A DNA stretch of 26,789 nt from a virus: IMG/VR virus record IMGVR_UViG_3300017960_000052, positions 1 through 26,789 of that record, one strand, 5' to 3'. The position numbers and the translations under genes are program-made. Position 1 is the first letter of the stretch, and every line of letters starts with the position of its first letter. Positions 1 to 8,856 of the stretch are shown in pieces. Below the pieces are notes generated by a model. The model had not been told where the DNA came from and made no database searches. It saw only the letters and a program-made list of their open reading frames with translations.

Positions 1-2
1 CC

Positions 3-470
3 ACCACCTCCGCGATGCAGGCGCAGGCGCAGGCCGACATGGCCAAGCGCTCCGCCAAGGACGCCCGGCGGAACGAGCAGATCCAGCAGGAGACGCTCCG
101 CACCCGGGCCCTCCAGGAGGCCGATGCCGCGAACCTCCGCAAGCAGGCGCTCACAGACTCCGCTCGTGAAGCCCTTGCCGTCGCAGACGTAAGCGCCGGG
201 GAAGGCGGGGTCGGAGGCAACTCCGTCCGTGCCATCGCCCGGGACATCGAGCGGCAGCGCCTTGCCGGCATCAACGCCGTAGAGCGCAACGATGACGCGA
301 CCCAGGAGCAGCTCGCCCTCGAGGCGCGAGGTGTGCGTGCCCGCGCCGCCCGCGAGATCAACAGCCTGAACCCCGGGATGGGGCCCGGCCTCGCCGCCAC
401 CAACTCCGCCCTCCAGGGACTCGGAAACACACTCATGCTGACCTCGGCGGCCCAGAGTATCGAAACGTAG
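3..470 (+). CDS. Internal virion protein, gp14-like (5' end outside window)
   Basis: This is probably the T7 gp14-type internal virion protein, part of the inner core that is ejected to help DNA cross the cell envelope. The reading frame is open to the window edge, so the first in-frame ATG at 15 may be internal; T7 gp14 is about 196 residues and 151 follow that ATG here. The visible part is a long, charged, Ala-rich helix followed by the motif VAAGEGG-like 'DVSAGEGGVGGNSV' (residues about 58-71 from the ATG), which is typical of gp14 homologues, and a second helix with many Arg and Glu. It is followed after 9 bases by the gp15-like gene, matching the T7 order 14-15-16. The family call is from motif memory and position. 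Confidence 0.75.
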   Translation, partial: TTSAMQAQAQADMAKRSAKDARRNEQIQQETLRTRALQEADAANLRKQALTDSAREALAVADVSAGEGGVGGNSVRAIARDIERQRLAGINAVERNDDATQEQLALEARGVRARAAREINSLNPGMGPGLAATNSALQGLGNTLMLTSAAQSIET

Positions 471-479
471 GAGACGACC

Positions 480-2672
480 ATGCCCCGCCTCATCGAGCCG
501 CCCGACGAGTACGTCGAGACGACGATCGCCGTCGAGGACAACGAGCGCTCCCAGCGGAGTACGGACCTCCCCGACCCCGAACCCTTCCGACCCCAGGCAT
601 CCCCCGTCGACCTCTCGCGTGGGGCGCCCGGGCGTTCCAAGCTGGCGATGCTTCAGGGCATCAGTCAGATCCTCGAGTCCGCAGTCGGGACCACCCGGCA
701 GGGGCTCCAGTTCTTCGACGACCTTCAGGAGCGGACCCAGGCCGAGGAGCGTGACGAGGTTGGCCTTGCCATGCGACAGGCGGAGGTCATCGAAGCCTCC
801 CCGCCCGGCCCCGTGCGCCGCTTCTTCCAGGGAGCGAACCCCTTCATCGGGCAAGGCCGCAACGAGCAGTTCGGCGAGAACACCCGCATCCGGGCATCCG
901 CCGCCTTCGAGACCGCCCTCATCGCAGAGCGTCAGCGGCGAGCGGAGCTCCGAGAGAGGGGACAGGACGCCCCGTCCATCGAAACCCCCGAAGAAGTCCT
1001 CACCTTCGCCCAGGACTACTTCGACACGGAGATGCTCAACCACGAGCTCGGCCGTGATCCCCACTTCCAGCGCGGGTTCCAGGAGGACCTACGCGGTGAC
1101 CTCGAGGCCATCATCCAGCGGGAGGAAGTGTCCCGCCGTGAACGGATTGTCGACGAGGCCCACGAGGCCGGAGCCCAGCTCACTCGCGAGCTCACCGCCG
1201 CCATCCTCGACGACGTCACCGACTCGGTGTCCCCCACCGCCCTCGAGGAGGGCACGCGGACCTGGATCGAAACGAATGCCGCTGTCGGTCTGGGAACCAA
1301 GGACGAGCTCGCCGCCGTGGTCATCGCTTCCGCCGGGGTCGACCTCCTCGCCCGGGTGCGCCGTGGTCAGTGGGCCGACATCGGACCGCAGGAGCTCGGC
1401 AGCATCCGCTCTCAGCTGATGTCCGTGGCCGGCGCCGACACCGAGAACCGCTCTCGTGTCTCCGACGCGATCGAGCGAGTCCAGACCGCCATCGACACCG
1501 CTCAGTCCGACGCCGCCAAGGCCGACGAGGCATCGGACGACGCCTACCTCGAGAAGCTGGGGCGCGACCTCATCGTCGCCACCCAGGAGAACGACAGCCC
1601 CCGAGCCCGCCAGATCGCCAACGAGATCGCCCTGGTCTCCGGTGATCCCGGCGACGGGGTCAAGGCCCTCGACGACGCCCTCACTCTCGCTTCCTCCGTT
1701 GGAGCGACCACCGCCAACGAAGCCGCCTTCAATCAAGTCCTTGAGCAGATGGACCTGAACGGGTGGACCCTCAAGCAGGTGAATCGGTACGCACGGCAGC
1801 TGGAGGAGCTCGGTAACTTCGCATTCACGGCTGACCAGAAGTCCGAGTTCCGGATCGAGCAGAACCGGAACCAGGGACGCGGCCGTGTCCGCAACGACGA
1901 CTCCTTCAAGGCGGCCCGAGCCGAGCTCGTGACGCTCATCAAGCAGTCTGGCGGAGGCGACCTCAGCGACCCCCTCTCCGATATGTTCGGCGGACTGAGC
2001 AGGTCCCAGCTGGAGACGGCCGACGCCTACCGAGGCATCCTGCGCGCGTTCGACCAGCGGGTCATCGCCCATGCCATGGACGCGGGCGGCATCGAGTCCA
2101 TCCGTTCCTCCCCGGAGTGGAGCCGCGTCCTCCGTGCCGAGGCCGACAACGCCCTCGCGCGGATCGGCAACGTGGCTCAGGCGTCCGGCGCCCCTGATGG
2201 GGCTGCCAAGATCGAGCGCTTCAACGAGCGCCTCCAGAGCGAACAGCAGGGCCGGGACGAGGCCACAATCCGAGAGATCCGTGACGCGAACATCTCCGAA
2301 GAGGAGAAGGTGTCTGCCACCAAGGCGGTCCACCAGATTCAGAAGGTCGAGCGGATTATCCAGGCGTTCCCTGACGAACCCGACGGGACCGTCCCCTTCA
2401 TGGACCCGGGTGTCGCCCTTGCCATGAACGGCGTCGACAACGCCCTGGACGAGTTCGTCCGCCAACAGGACCTGCTCGAGACCCAGATCGCCTCGCTCCA
2501 GGGAGCCGTGCGCGAGATCGCGAAGGCCCCCAACGCCACCGGCTCCGCCCGAGCCCTGAAGCCTGTGCAGGAGCGGCTCGCGCAGCTCCAGTCTGCGCTC
2601 GACGAAGTCAACACCGAGATCGCTTCCCGGACGGCAGACGCCGACGGTGAGACCGAGATCGCCGCCAACTAG
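480..2672 (+). CDS. Internal virion protein, gp15-like
   Basis: This is the likely T7 gp15-type inner core protein, which with gp14 and gp16 forms the ejection channel through the periplasm. It has 730 residues against 747 for T7 gp15. The protein is mostly helical, rich in Ala, Glu, Arg and Asp, with long heptad-like stretches (for example residues about 320-350 and 640-720) and no signal peptide or membrane segment. The start ATG at 480 is preceded by GGAGACGACC, and the gene sits between the gp14-like and gp16-like genes with short spacers of about 10 bases. The assignment depends on order, size and composition, since gp15 proteins are poorly conserved in sequence. Confidence 0.75.
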   Translation: MPRLIEPPDEYVETTIAVEDNERSQRSTDLPDPEPFRPQASPVDLSRGAPGRSKLAMLQGISQILESAVGTTRQGLQFFDDLQERTQAEERDEVGLAMRQAEVIEASPPGPVRRFFQGANPFIGQGRNEQFGENTRIRASAAFETALIAERQRRAELRERGQDAPSIETPEEVLTFAQDYFDTEMLNHELGRDPHFQRGFQEDLRGDLEAIIQREEVSRRERIVDEAHEAGAQLTRELTAAILDDVTDSVSPTALEEGTRTWIETNAAVGLGTKDELAAVVIASAGVDLLARVRRGQWADIGPQELGSIRSQLMSVAGADTENRSRVSDAIERVQTAIDTAQSDAAKADEASDDAYLEKLGRDLIVATQENDSPRARQIANEIALVSGDPGDGVKALDDALTLASSVGATTANEAAFNQVLEQMDLNGWTLKQVNRYARQLEELGNFAFTADQKSEFRIEQNRNQGRGRVRNDDSFKAARAELVTLIKQSGGGDLSDPLSDMFGGLSRSQLETADAYRGILRAFDQRVIAHAMDAGGIESIRSSPEWSRVLRAEADNALARIGNVAQASGAPDGAAKIERFNERLQSEQQGRDEATIREIRDANISEEEKVSATKAVHQIQKVERIIQAFPDEPDGTVPFMDPGVALAMNGVDNALDEFVRQQDLLETQIASLQGAVREIAKAPNATGSARALKPVQERLAQLQSALDEVNTEIASRTADADGETEIAAN

Positions 2673-2683
2673 AGAGACCACCC

Positions 2684-5600
2684 ATGGCCGCATCCGACGT
2701 GAACCTTCAGAACGACAGCGTGGCAGCGGACATCAGCCGCCGCGCCCGCGACGAAGAGGACGCGCTGGACCGCGCTGTCCGACGCAGCGTGGCACCGGCC
2801 CCGGTCGACGACTCCGACATCTTCGGAGACCCGGCCGCACCCGCGGCAGGAAGCCCCTCCGCCGGTGGGGACCCGGGCGCCCGCCCCACCGACCCCGAAG
2901 GACGCCCGCTCATCGGGTGGGATGTCCTCGCGGCCCCCGTCACGGGGATCGTGCGGGGTGCGGCGGAGGCGGTCGACACCGTCGGCGACCTGATCGGTCA
3001 GGACTTCGATCTGTCCGGAGCGGTGGATGACGCCGCCGAGGGCACGGTCTTTGAGCTCGACACCCCCGCCGACCATCTCGTCGGGTCCCTCTCGCAGTTC
3101 GCCGTCCCCTTCGGCGCTGCGTTCAAGGGCCTGAAGATGATCAACTTCATGCAGAAGGGCTGGCGGGCCTCCGCAGCGGCCGGCGTCATCGCCGACTTCG
3201 CCGCCTTCGACCCCGACGAGGGCCGCCTCTCGGACCTCATCAACGAGCACTTCACCGCCCTCCAGAACCCCGTCACCGAGTGGCTCGCCACCGACGAGGA
3301 AGACACCGCCCTCGAGGGCCGGATGAAGAACGCCGTCGAGGGCCTCGGCCTGGGCCTCGTGGGGGAAGCGCTCGCCCGCTCCTTCCGCGGGAGCAAGGCG
3401 ATCAAGGGCGCGGTCGACGACCTGAACTTCAAGACCACGCCCGAAGACTTCGCGAAGATCGACCCCGAGTTCCGAACCGACCTGTTCGCCCAGGCGGAGA
3501 ACGTGAAGGTCGCCCGCGAGCGGGTCGACATCCTCATGTCCGCCCGCGAGCAGCTGATGGCTCTCGACGAGGCCGACCCTGCCTTCATCAAGGCCCGGGA
3601 GTACCTCAAGGCCAAGGCCGCCGGCAACGCCGACCTCCCCAAGCTCTCCGACGAAGCCGCCGCCCTGGTTGCCGACGCCGAGTACCGCGCCACCTCCTAC
3701 GGTGAAGATGCGCTGGGCGCCCTCAACGCCCGGGCTGCCTCCGCCCGCGAGCTCTCGCCCCTCGCCGCCCTCGAGAAGGACGACCCGAACCTCGCCAAGA
3801 CGGTTCGCGAACTGATCGACGACGAGGACCAGCTGGGCAGCCTCTCCAACACCTCCGAGCTCTCCAACTTCATCGCCGAAGAGACGGAGAACCTGAAGCA
3901 CGCCCTGGTGGAATGGGAGCGTGTCCGCACCGACGCCCGGTGGGACGAGCTCGCCCCCGGCATCCAGCGCTCCATCGACGAGGGGGTGACGGCCAACCGC
4001 CGAGCTCCCGACTCCGGCTTCCGCTTCCTCCAGATCGAAAGGGACTCCGATGACCGCATCCGCTCCGTCCTCGAAGGACAGGGCCGCAGCGCCTCAGCCC
4101 CCGGACAGCTCCGCATCATCGACGATGCGGGAACGCCTCGGGCCGGTGTGGTGGAGCCTCGTCGCGTCTCTCGAACGAAGGGCGTACTTGGCGGCGCTGC
4201 GCGTCTCGACCCTGAGCAGCTCACTCGCCTGAACCGCGCCGTTCAGGAGGGCGACGCCCAGGGTGTCGGCGCGATCCTCGCCGAGGGGACGAACATGAAC
4301 TACGTCCTCTCCGACGACAACCGCGTGCGGAACCTCTACGCCGAACTCGGCCGCATGTACGACGACGCCGGCAAGGGGACCAAGCGCTCCCTCGAGGAGA
4401 CCCGAAAGCGGGCCGACGAGCTCATGGCCGACATGGGCCGCTCCGCCAACGAGGACCCCGCTCAGCTCGAGCGCTTCCTCGACGAGGTCATGCCCGGGAG
4501 CAACCTCCCGTCCGACGTGAAGATCACCGCCCTCCGGACCATGGAGGCGATGACCATGCAGCGCACGATGGAGCTCACCGAGCAGGTCCTGAACGGAGCG
4601 AGCAACGCCCGCACCGTGGCGGAGATGATGCAGGCTTCCCAGGCCGCCCTCCGCCTCAACGACGCCCGCCGCTTCCTCTCCGCCGACCTCGCCCGGGGCC
4701 TGAACGCCCACAAGATCCCCGTGCTGGGAGAGGGAGCTCTGCCTCCCCAGGCCATCGAGATCATCCGCGAGGGCGGAGACCCTACCTTCATCGCCAAGCG
4801 AATGCGCGCGGCCATGCAGGGTGGGCCCGACGCCATGACGAGCCTCCGCAAGGAGCTCGAGAACCCGAAGATGAAGGCGCTGTCCGGCTACTGGTACGCC
4901 TCCCTCCTTTCGGGACCCATCACCCACATGGTCAACATGGGCTCGAACGCCGGCATCGCCGTGCTCCGGCCCGTCGAGGACATCGTGGGTGGGCTGGTCG
5001 AGGGCGCCTTCAAGGGCGACTTCCGCCGGGCCCAGGAAGGTGTCGAAGCCGTCCATGACCTCGTGCGTTCCCTGCGCGGCAGCTTCAAGGCTGCGGCCAT
5101 CGCGTTCGACGTGGGCGAGTCCCAGCTGGGCAAGGCCATCACCCCGTTCGATGCCCCCGAGCTCGCCTCGCGTGGCCCCCTCCATGCCCTGACGGAGGGC
5201 AAGAACGGGCCCCTCTACTCCATGACCCGGGCCTTCTCCACGGTCCTGGGCGTCCCCGGCCGCCTCCTGGTGGCAGAGGACGAGATGTTCCGAGGGGTCA
5301 ACTACTTCGTTCATGCCCGCCGGGCCGCGCGCCGCCACCTCCGGCAGACCCAGCCGAACCTGAAGGGGTCGGACTTCGAGAGCCAGCTCGAGCAGCTGAC
5401 CCAGGATGCCCGCCACTGGTCCGAGTTCTCCAACCGCCTGTCGGTCGAGAAGCGGGCCGAGCTCCGGGCCATCCACGAGGGAGCCCTCAACGAGGCCCGG
5501 TACAGCACCTTCACCAACGACCTCGAGTACGGGATTGGCAAGAGCCTCCAGACCTTCCAGCACAACCACCCCTGGTTCCGCCTCATCATGCCGTTCGTCC

Positions 5601-6814
5601 GCACCCCGACGAACATCTTCCGGTTCGCCATGCAGCGAGTCCCGGGAGCGGGCCTGATCCAGCGGCAGAACCGCGAGCTCATGCAGGCGATCCGCGCGGG
5701 CAACCGCGATGCCATGCGGGACCTCGCAGGCCGGCAGATGGTCGGGATGGGCGTCACGATGGTGACGGCGGACCTGTTCGCGAAGGGCGCCATCACCGGG
5801 GCCGGACCGACGGACCCCGCCCAGCGGGAGCAGTGGCTCACCACCCACCAGCCCTACTCCATCCGGGTAGGAGACGAGTGGCTCGAATACCGCCGCCTGG
5901 AGCCCTTCGGGATGCAGGTCGGTCTGGTCGCCGATGCCCTCACCTCCTACAGCGAGCTCGAGTCCGACGAGCAGCTGGACGCAGCTGGCGTGATGGCCGG
6001 CACCACGGCCTCCATCATCTCGAACCTCTCGAGCAAGCGATACCTCCAGGGCATCACGCAGTTCCTGGGCATGGTCTCGTCGGGAGAACCCGAGGCGGTC
6101 AAGCGGTACATACTCTCCCAGGCGGGGAACCTCGTGCCGCTCGCCCAGCTGAACGCGCAGACGAACCGCGCCCTGGTGGACCCGCAGCTGCGGGAGCTCC
6201 AGAACGTGAGCGACTCCCTGCGTTCCCGCATCCCCGGCCTCTCGGACTCGGTCACCCCTCGCATCAACCTGTGGGGTGAGCCGATCAACCTCCCGCCCGG
6301 CTACCGCTACGACACGCTGGCGCCGCACCACAACGGCAACATCACGTTCACGAACGGCCTGGGCTCCCTCCTCATCCCCGCGAAGAACCGCAGCGTCCAC
6401 TCGACGCCCACGCGGGAGTGGCTGACGGAGATTGGCTTCTCGCTCGGCAACCCGTCCCGAACCTATTGGGGCCGGATGCGCGACGTGAAGCTGACGCCCG
6501 AGCAGCGGAACCGTTGGATCGAGCTCACCAACAACGCCCGGGGCTCCCGGACGTCGATGGAAGCGGAGATCGAACGCCTGCGGACCGACCCGCGAGTGGC
6601 TGAGCTCACCGATCAGGCGGCAGTGGACCTCGTCCGCGACATCATCCGCCGACGGAAGTTCCGTGCCGAAGTCCAGATGATGAAGGAGTTCCCCGAGCTC
6701 CGAGAGAAGGCCCTCGAGAAGAGGGTCCAGCGCATGATCCGCTCCCGGTCCGACGAGGAACGAGCGACGGAGCTCACCGAGCAGATGCGCGAGCGCCTCG
6801 CCGAAACCCTCTAA
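2684..6814 (+). CDS. Internal virion protein, gp16-like (large ejection protein)
   Basis: This is a 1376-residue protein in the gp16 position, close to T7 gp16 (1318). The N-terminal 60 or so residues are low-complexity and Asp/Pro/Ala-rich. A hydrophobic helical region follows (about 80-170). Around residues 735-770 there is the segment YWYASLLSGPITHMVNMGSN, typical of large phage ejection proteins and so-called polyvalent proteins. The C-terminal part has further amphipathic stretches (about 960-1060) and ends in a charged coiled-coil tail. No lytic transglycosylase (SLT) domain is visible at the N-terminus, although T7 gp16 carries one with a catalytic Glu there. The role would be DNA ejection across the envelope. 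Family confidence is good; the absence of the hydrolase is read by eye. Confidence 0.8.
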   Translation: MAASDVNLQNDSVAADISRRARDEEDALDRAVRRSVAPAPVDDSDIFGDPAAPAAGSPSAGGDPGARPTDPEGRPLIGWDVLAAPVTGIVRGAAEAVDTVGDLIGQDFDLSGAVDDAAEGTVFELDTPADHLVGSLSQFAVPFGAAFKGLKMINFMQKGWRASAAAGVIADFAAFDPDEGRLSDLINEHFTALQNPVTEWLATDEEDTALEGRMKNAVEGLGLGLVGEALARSFRGSKAIKGAVDDLNFKTTPEDFAKIDPEFRTDLFAQAENVKVARERVDILMSAREQLMALDEADPAFIKAREYLKAKAAGNADLPKLSDEAAALVADAEYRATSYGEDALGALNARAASARELSPLAALEKDDPNLAKTVRELIDDEDQLGSLSNTSELSNFIAEETENLKHALVEWERVRTDARWDELAPGIQRSIDEGVTANRRAPDSGFRFLQIERDSDDRIRSVLEGQGRSASAPGQLRIIDDAGTPRAGVVEPRRVSRTKGVLGGAARLDPEQLTRLNRAVQEGDAQGVGAILAEGTNMNYVLSDDNRVRNLYAELGRMYDDAGKGTKRSLEETRKRADELMADMGRSANEDPAQLERFLDEVMPGSNLPSDVKITALRTMEAMTMQRTMELTEQVLNGASNARTVAEMMQASQAALRLNDARRFLSADLARGLNAHKIPVLGEGALPPQAIEIIREGGDPTFIAKRMRAAMQGGPDAMTSLRKELENPKMKALSGYWYASLLSGPITHMVNMGSNAGIAVLRPVEDIVGGLVEGAFKGDFRRAQEGVEAVHDLVRSLRGSFKAAAIAFDVGESQLGKAITPFDAPELASRGPLHALTEGKNGPLYSMTRAFSTVLGVPGRLLVAEDEMFRGVNYFVHARRAARRHLRQTQPNLKGSDFESQLEQLTQDARHWSEFSNRLSVEKRAELRAIHEGALNEARYSTFTNDLEYGIGKSLQTFQHNHPWFRLIMPFVRTPTNIFRFAMQRVPGAGLIQRQNRELMQAIRAGNRDAMRDLAGRQMVGMGVTMVTADLFAKGAITGAGPTDPAQREQWLTTHQPYSIRVGDEWLEYRRLEPFGMQVGLVADALTSYSELESDEQLDAAGVMAGTTASIISNLSSKRYLQGITQFLGMVSSGEPEAVKRYILSQAGNLVPLAQLNAQTNRALVDPQLRELQNVSDSLRSRIPGLSDSVTPRINLWGEPINLPPGYRYDTLAPHHNGNITFTNGLGSLLIPAKNRSVHSTPTREWLTEIGFSLGNPSRTYWGRMRDVKLTPEQRNRWIELTNNARGSRTSMEAEIERLRTDPRVAELTDQAAVDLVRDIIRRRKFRAEVQMMKEFPELREKALEKRVQRMIRSRSDEERATELTEQMRERLAETL

Positions 6815-6838
6815 CCCTCCCCAGGAGCCCCCTCCACC

Positions 6839-7675
6839 ATGCCGCAGTCCAGAACAATCCACACCAGTGACGGGATCGTGCAACAGTTCGCTGTTTCGTT
6901 CCCGTACCTATCTAGGGACCATGTGAGCGTCACGGTGGAGGGGGTCCCCACCGCCATCACTTCGTGGATCGACGACTCGAATATCCAGATCACCCCGGCC
7001 CCGGCGGCAGGAACGGCGAACAACATCGAGATCCGCCGTACCACCCCGGACGGGCTCGTCTCCTTCTCGAACGGGGCGGCCCTGACGGAGGACGACCTCA
7101 ACACCGCCATCCTCGCTGCCCAGTATCAGACGGAAGAGGCGGCAGATGAGCAGGAGTCCGATGACGACTCGGCCACCTCGCGGCTGACGATCGTCGAGGC
7201 GCAGGTAGCGGTCATCTCTCCGAAGGTGACCGACTTCGAGGACCAGCTCGGGGCCGCCTTCGCCTTCCACTCCAACGGGGTCCAGACCAACTTCAACTCT
7301 GGCACCCCCACCCTGGTTCCCTTCGCCACCACGGAGCTCGGCGGGGCCTCGGCCGTGAACGGGGAGTTCACCGCCCCCTTCCACGGCTGCTGGCACTTCA
7401 CGGTCACGCTGACCCCAGACCCTGCCTCCCTGACCGCAGGAGAAGAGTGGATCGTGTCCGTCGGGACTTCCTCGTCCCCGTCGGCCCGCCGGACGTGGTT
7501 CGAGGTCCAGGGGGACCCCGACCGCGACACCGTGACCCTCACCTGTGCCCTATTCCTCACTCAGGGTGCGGTCGTCGGCGCCTACGTACGCCGCTTCTCT
7601 GGGTCCGGGAACTTCCAGCTGAACAACCAGGGCGCGGACAACACGTTCACCGGGCTCTGCCTCGCGAAGTCCTGA
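6839..7675 (+). CDS. Tail fibre protein: T7-type N-terminal domain plus C1q-like tip
   Basis: This protein should attach to the tail and bind the host surface. Residues about 1-105 match the T7 tail fibre N-terminal domain (the part that docks on the tail): beta-rich, with the pattern QFAVSFPYLSRDHVSVTVEG and later FSNGAALTEDDLN. A short coiled coil follows (about 105-140). Residues about 140-278 look like a C1q/TNF-type trimeric head: FHSNGVQTNFNSGTPTLVPF, GEFTAPFHGCWHFTVTL and a final NTFTGLCLAKS are typical strands. At 278 residues it is half the length of T7 gp17 (553) because the fibre shaft is missing. It starts 24 bases after the gp16-like gene, with the RBS CAGGAG. Confidence 0.85.
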   Translation: MPQSRTIHTSDGIVQQFAVSFPYLSRDHVSVTVEGVPTAITSWIDDSNIQITPAPAAGTANNIEIRRTTPDGLVSFSNGAALTEDDLNTAILAAQYQTEEAADEQESDDDSATSRLTIVEAQVAVISPKVTDFEDQLGAAFAFHSNGVQTNFNSGTPTLVPFATTELGGASAVNGEFTAPFHGCWHFTVTLTPDPASLTAGEEWIVSVGTSSSPSARRTWFEVQGDPDRDTVTLTCALFLTQGAVVGAYVRRFSGSGNFQLNNQGADNTFTGLCLAKS

Positions 7676-7679
7676 GCCT

Positions 7680-7991
7680 ATGGACGGTGAAATCATCCCC
7701 AAGTGGTTTTGGAAGATCGCCGCCCTCTGCACCATCGGGGGCACCGTGACGCTGGTCACCGTGGGCTGGTCCCTCGGGTCCTTCATGTCGGAGACCCAGA
7801 CATGGCAGCGGGCCCAGGACGAGCGCTTCTTCTCGCACCTGGAAGCAAGCCGAGAGCTCCACACCCAGCTGATCGACTCCGTCACCTCGGTCCGCGACAC
7901 CGTCACCGTCAATGGCGAGTACGGGGCGAAGTTCAAGGCCCGTATGGACGTCATCGACCACCGCCTCAACCTCCTCGAGAACAAGGAATAG
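7680..7991 (+). CDS. Single-span membrane protein after the fibre gene, possible holin
   Basis: A 103-residue protein with one clear hydrophobic segment (about residues 8-34, WFWKIAALCTIGGTVTLVTV onwards) followed by a soluble, helical tail with heptad character. T7 has its class II holin gp17.5 (67 residues, one span) in this same place, directly after the fibre gene, so a holin or other lysis role is plausible. The protein is longer than gp17.5 and I do not recognise its family. The start overlaps nothing, lies 4 bases after the fibre stop codon and has no strong Shine-Dalgarno sequence, so it may depend on translational coupling. Confidence 0.6.
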   Translation: MDGEIIPKWFWKIAALCTIGGTVTLVTVGWSLGSFMSETQTWQRAQDERFFSHLEASRELHTQLIDSVTSVRDTVTVNGEYGAKFKARMDVIDHRLNLLENKE

Positions 7992-7998
7992 AAGACCC

Positions 7999-8184
7999 AT
8001 GGAATTTGATACCGCCACCATCCTCGGGGCCCTCGCGGCCCTCACCGCCGCCGTCGCTGGAATCGTCCAGGCCGGCAAGTTCTTCTCCCGCTTCACGGAC
8101 ACCACGAAGGACGACGAGTTCTTCGCCAAGGCCGAGGAAGTCATCGAGGGCCTGAGCCCCGAAGACGAAGCCCGCCCGGAGTAG
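7999..8184 (+). CDS. Small membrane protein, lysis-cluster holin candidate
   Basis: A 61-residue protein with a hydrophobic Ala/Leu/Val-rich helix at about residues 7-27 and an acidic helical C-terminus ending GLSPEDEARPE. Its size and single span fit a class II or III holin of the T7 gp17.5 kind, and it lies immediately before the spanin genes. The upstream gene ends 7 bases before its ATG, with a GAAGACC leader. It could equally be an antiholin or a partner of the preceding membrane protein; three small membrane proteins in this cluster compete for the holin role and sequence alone does not settle it. Confidence 0.6.
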   Translation: MEFDTATILGALAALTAAVAGIVQAGKFFSRFTDTTKDDEFFAKAEEVIEGLSPEDEARPE

Positions 8185-8188
8185 CTCC

Positions 8189-8467
8189 GTGAACATCGTC
8201 GCCGCCCTGGTGGCGGCCCTGCTCGGGTTCCTTGCCCTGGTCTTCGGCTACGGCAAGGTCCAACAGAAGAGAGGGCGGGCAGCCGAGCAGGCCCGCTTCA
8301 ACCAACTCGTCGCAGACCAGGAGGCCGTCAATGCCCTGCGTGCCGAATCGGTGGCTGCCGCTCCTCGTCGCTCTCCTGACGAGCTCGCTGCTCTCGTGCG
8401 CCACCTTGCTTCAGCCAGCCGCCGCCGAAAGGCCAAGTTGTCCGGCTCCCTCGAGCGAGGCGAGTGA
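8189..8467 (+). CDS. Inner-membrane spanin subunit (i-spanin, Rz-like)
   Basis: This is a 92-residue protein starting with GTG. Residues about 3-22 form an N-terminal membrane anchor (VAALVAALLGFLALVFGY) and the rest is a charged periplasmic helix with coiled-coil character (KVQQKRGRAAEQARFNQLVADQ). That is the Rz layout. Together with the lipoprotein encoded inside it in another frame, it would fuse inner and outer membranes in the last step of lysis. The position, between holin candidates and terminase genes, parallels T7 18.5. The start is 4 bases after the preceding stop. The nested lipoprotein makes the spanin call strong despite poor sequence conservation in this family. Confidence 0.75.
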   Translation: MNIVAALVAALLGFLALVFGYGKVQQKRGRAAEQARFNQLVADQEAVNALRAESVAAAPRRSPDELAALVRHLASASRRRKAKLSGSLERGE

Positions 8468-8591
8468 GGAGTTCGACGACCTCGTCTGGGACGGGCGCTA
8501 CTCCAACTTCGTCGGCTGGTTCGGGGACCTCCTCGAATACTGTTGGCACGAGGAGCTCGAGGAGGGACTCCATGTCTCGGACCCTCCGTGA
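8331..8591 (+). CDS. Outer-membrane spanin lipoprotein (o-spanin, Rz1-like), embedded
   Basis: This 86-residue protein is encoded in a different frame and starts inside the i-spanin gene, extending 124 bases past it. It has a lipoprotein signal: basic/hydrophobic start, a Leu-rich core and LLSC with the lipidated Cys at residue 23. After it comes a short Pro-containing stretch (LQPAAAERPSCPAP), as in Rz1 proteins, and then an unusual acidic and aromatic tail with two Trp-containing segments. A strong AGGAGG at 8319-8324 lies 6 bases before the ATG at 8331, which decides this start over an upstream ATG at 8232. Its 3' end overlaps the next gene by 20 bases. Confidence 0.75.
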   Translation: MPCVPNRWLPLLVALLTSSLLSCATLLQPAAAERPSCPAPSSEASEEFDDLVWDGRYSNFVGWFGDLLEYCWHEELEEGLHVSDPP

Positions 8592-8856
8592 GCGCGCCCG
8601 CGATTGGCGATGGTGGGGAGAGCAGATCGTCCACTTCGTTGCGATCGGTGCTGCTCCCGTCTCCCTCTCCCTCTGGGTGGCCCACTCGGTCCATCCGGTG
8701 GCGGGTGGAGCGGCAGGGGCGGCCTGGGTTGCAGGCGTGCGTGAGTTCGATCAGCGGCCCGTCGGCTCGTGGGGAGACCTGCTTGTCGATGTCGCCTTCA
8801 CCATCGCCGGCGGTGCAACTGCGGGCGCATTTCTCCTTCTGAAAGGAGGCCACTGA
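8572..8856 (+). CDS. Small multi-span membrane protein, holin candidate
   Basis: A 94-residue protein. I place the start at 8572 because GGAGGGA lies just upstream; an in-frame ATG at 8464 has no such site and would add a low-quality Ser/Thr/Gly stretch. Two or three hydrophobic segments are visible: about residues 17-38, a short Ala/Gly one at 45-56, and about 70-91. The pattern GEQIVHFVAIG, then REFDQRPVGSWGDLLVDVAF, resembles a common family of small phage membrane proteins of unknown function. Its location between the spanins and TerS makes it a holin candidate. It shares a weak layout similarity with the early gene at 17809. Confidence 0.6.
   Translation: MSRTLRERARDWRWWGEQIVHFVAIGAAPVSLSLWVAHSVHPVAGGAAGAAWVAGVREFDQRPVGSWGDLLVDVAFTIAGGATAGAFLLLKGGH

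Noticed and set aside
4094-6883. A 929-codon minus-strand open frame
   Set aside because: It is the antisense of the gp16-like gene; in GC-rich coding DNA such mirror frames stay open by codon bias. Its product is a Gly/Val/Leu/Asp-rich string without domains.
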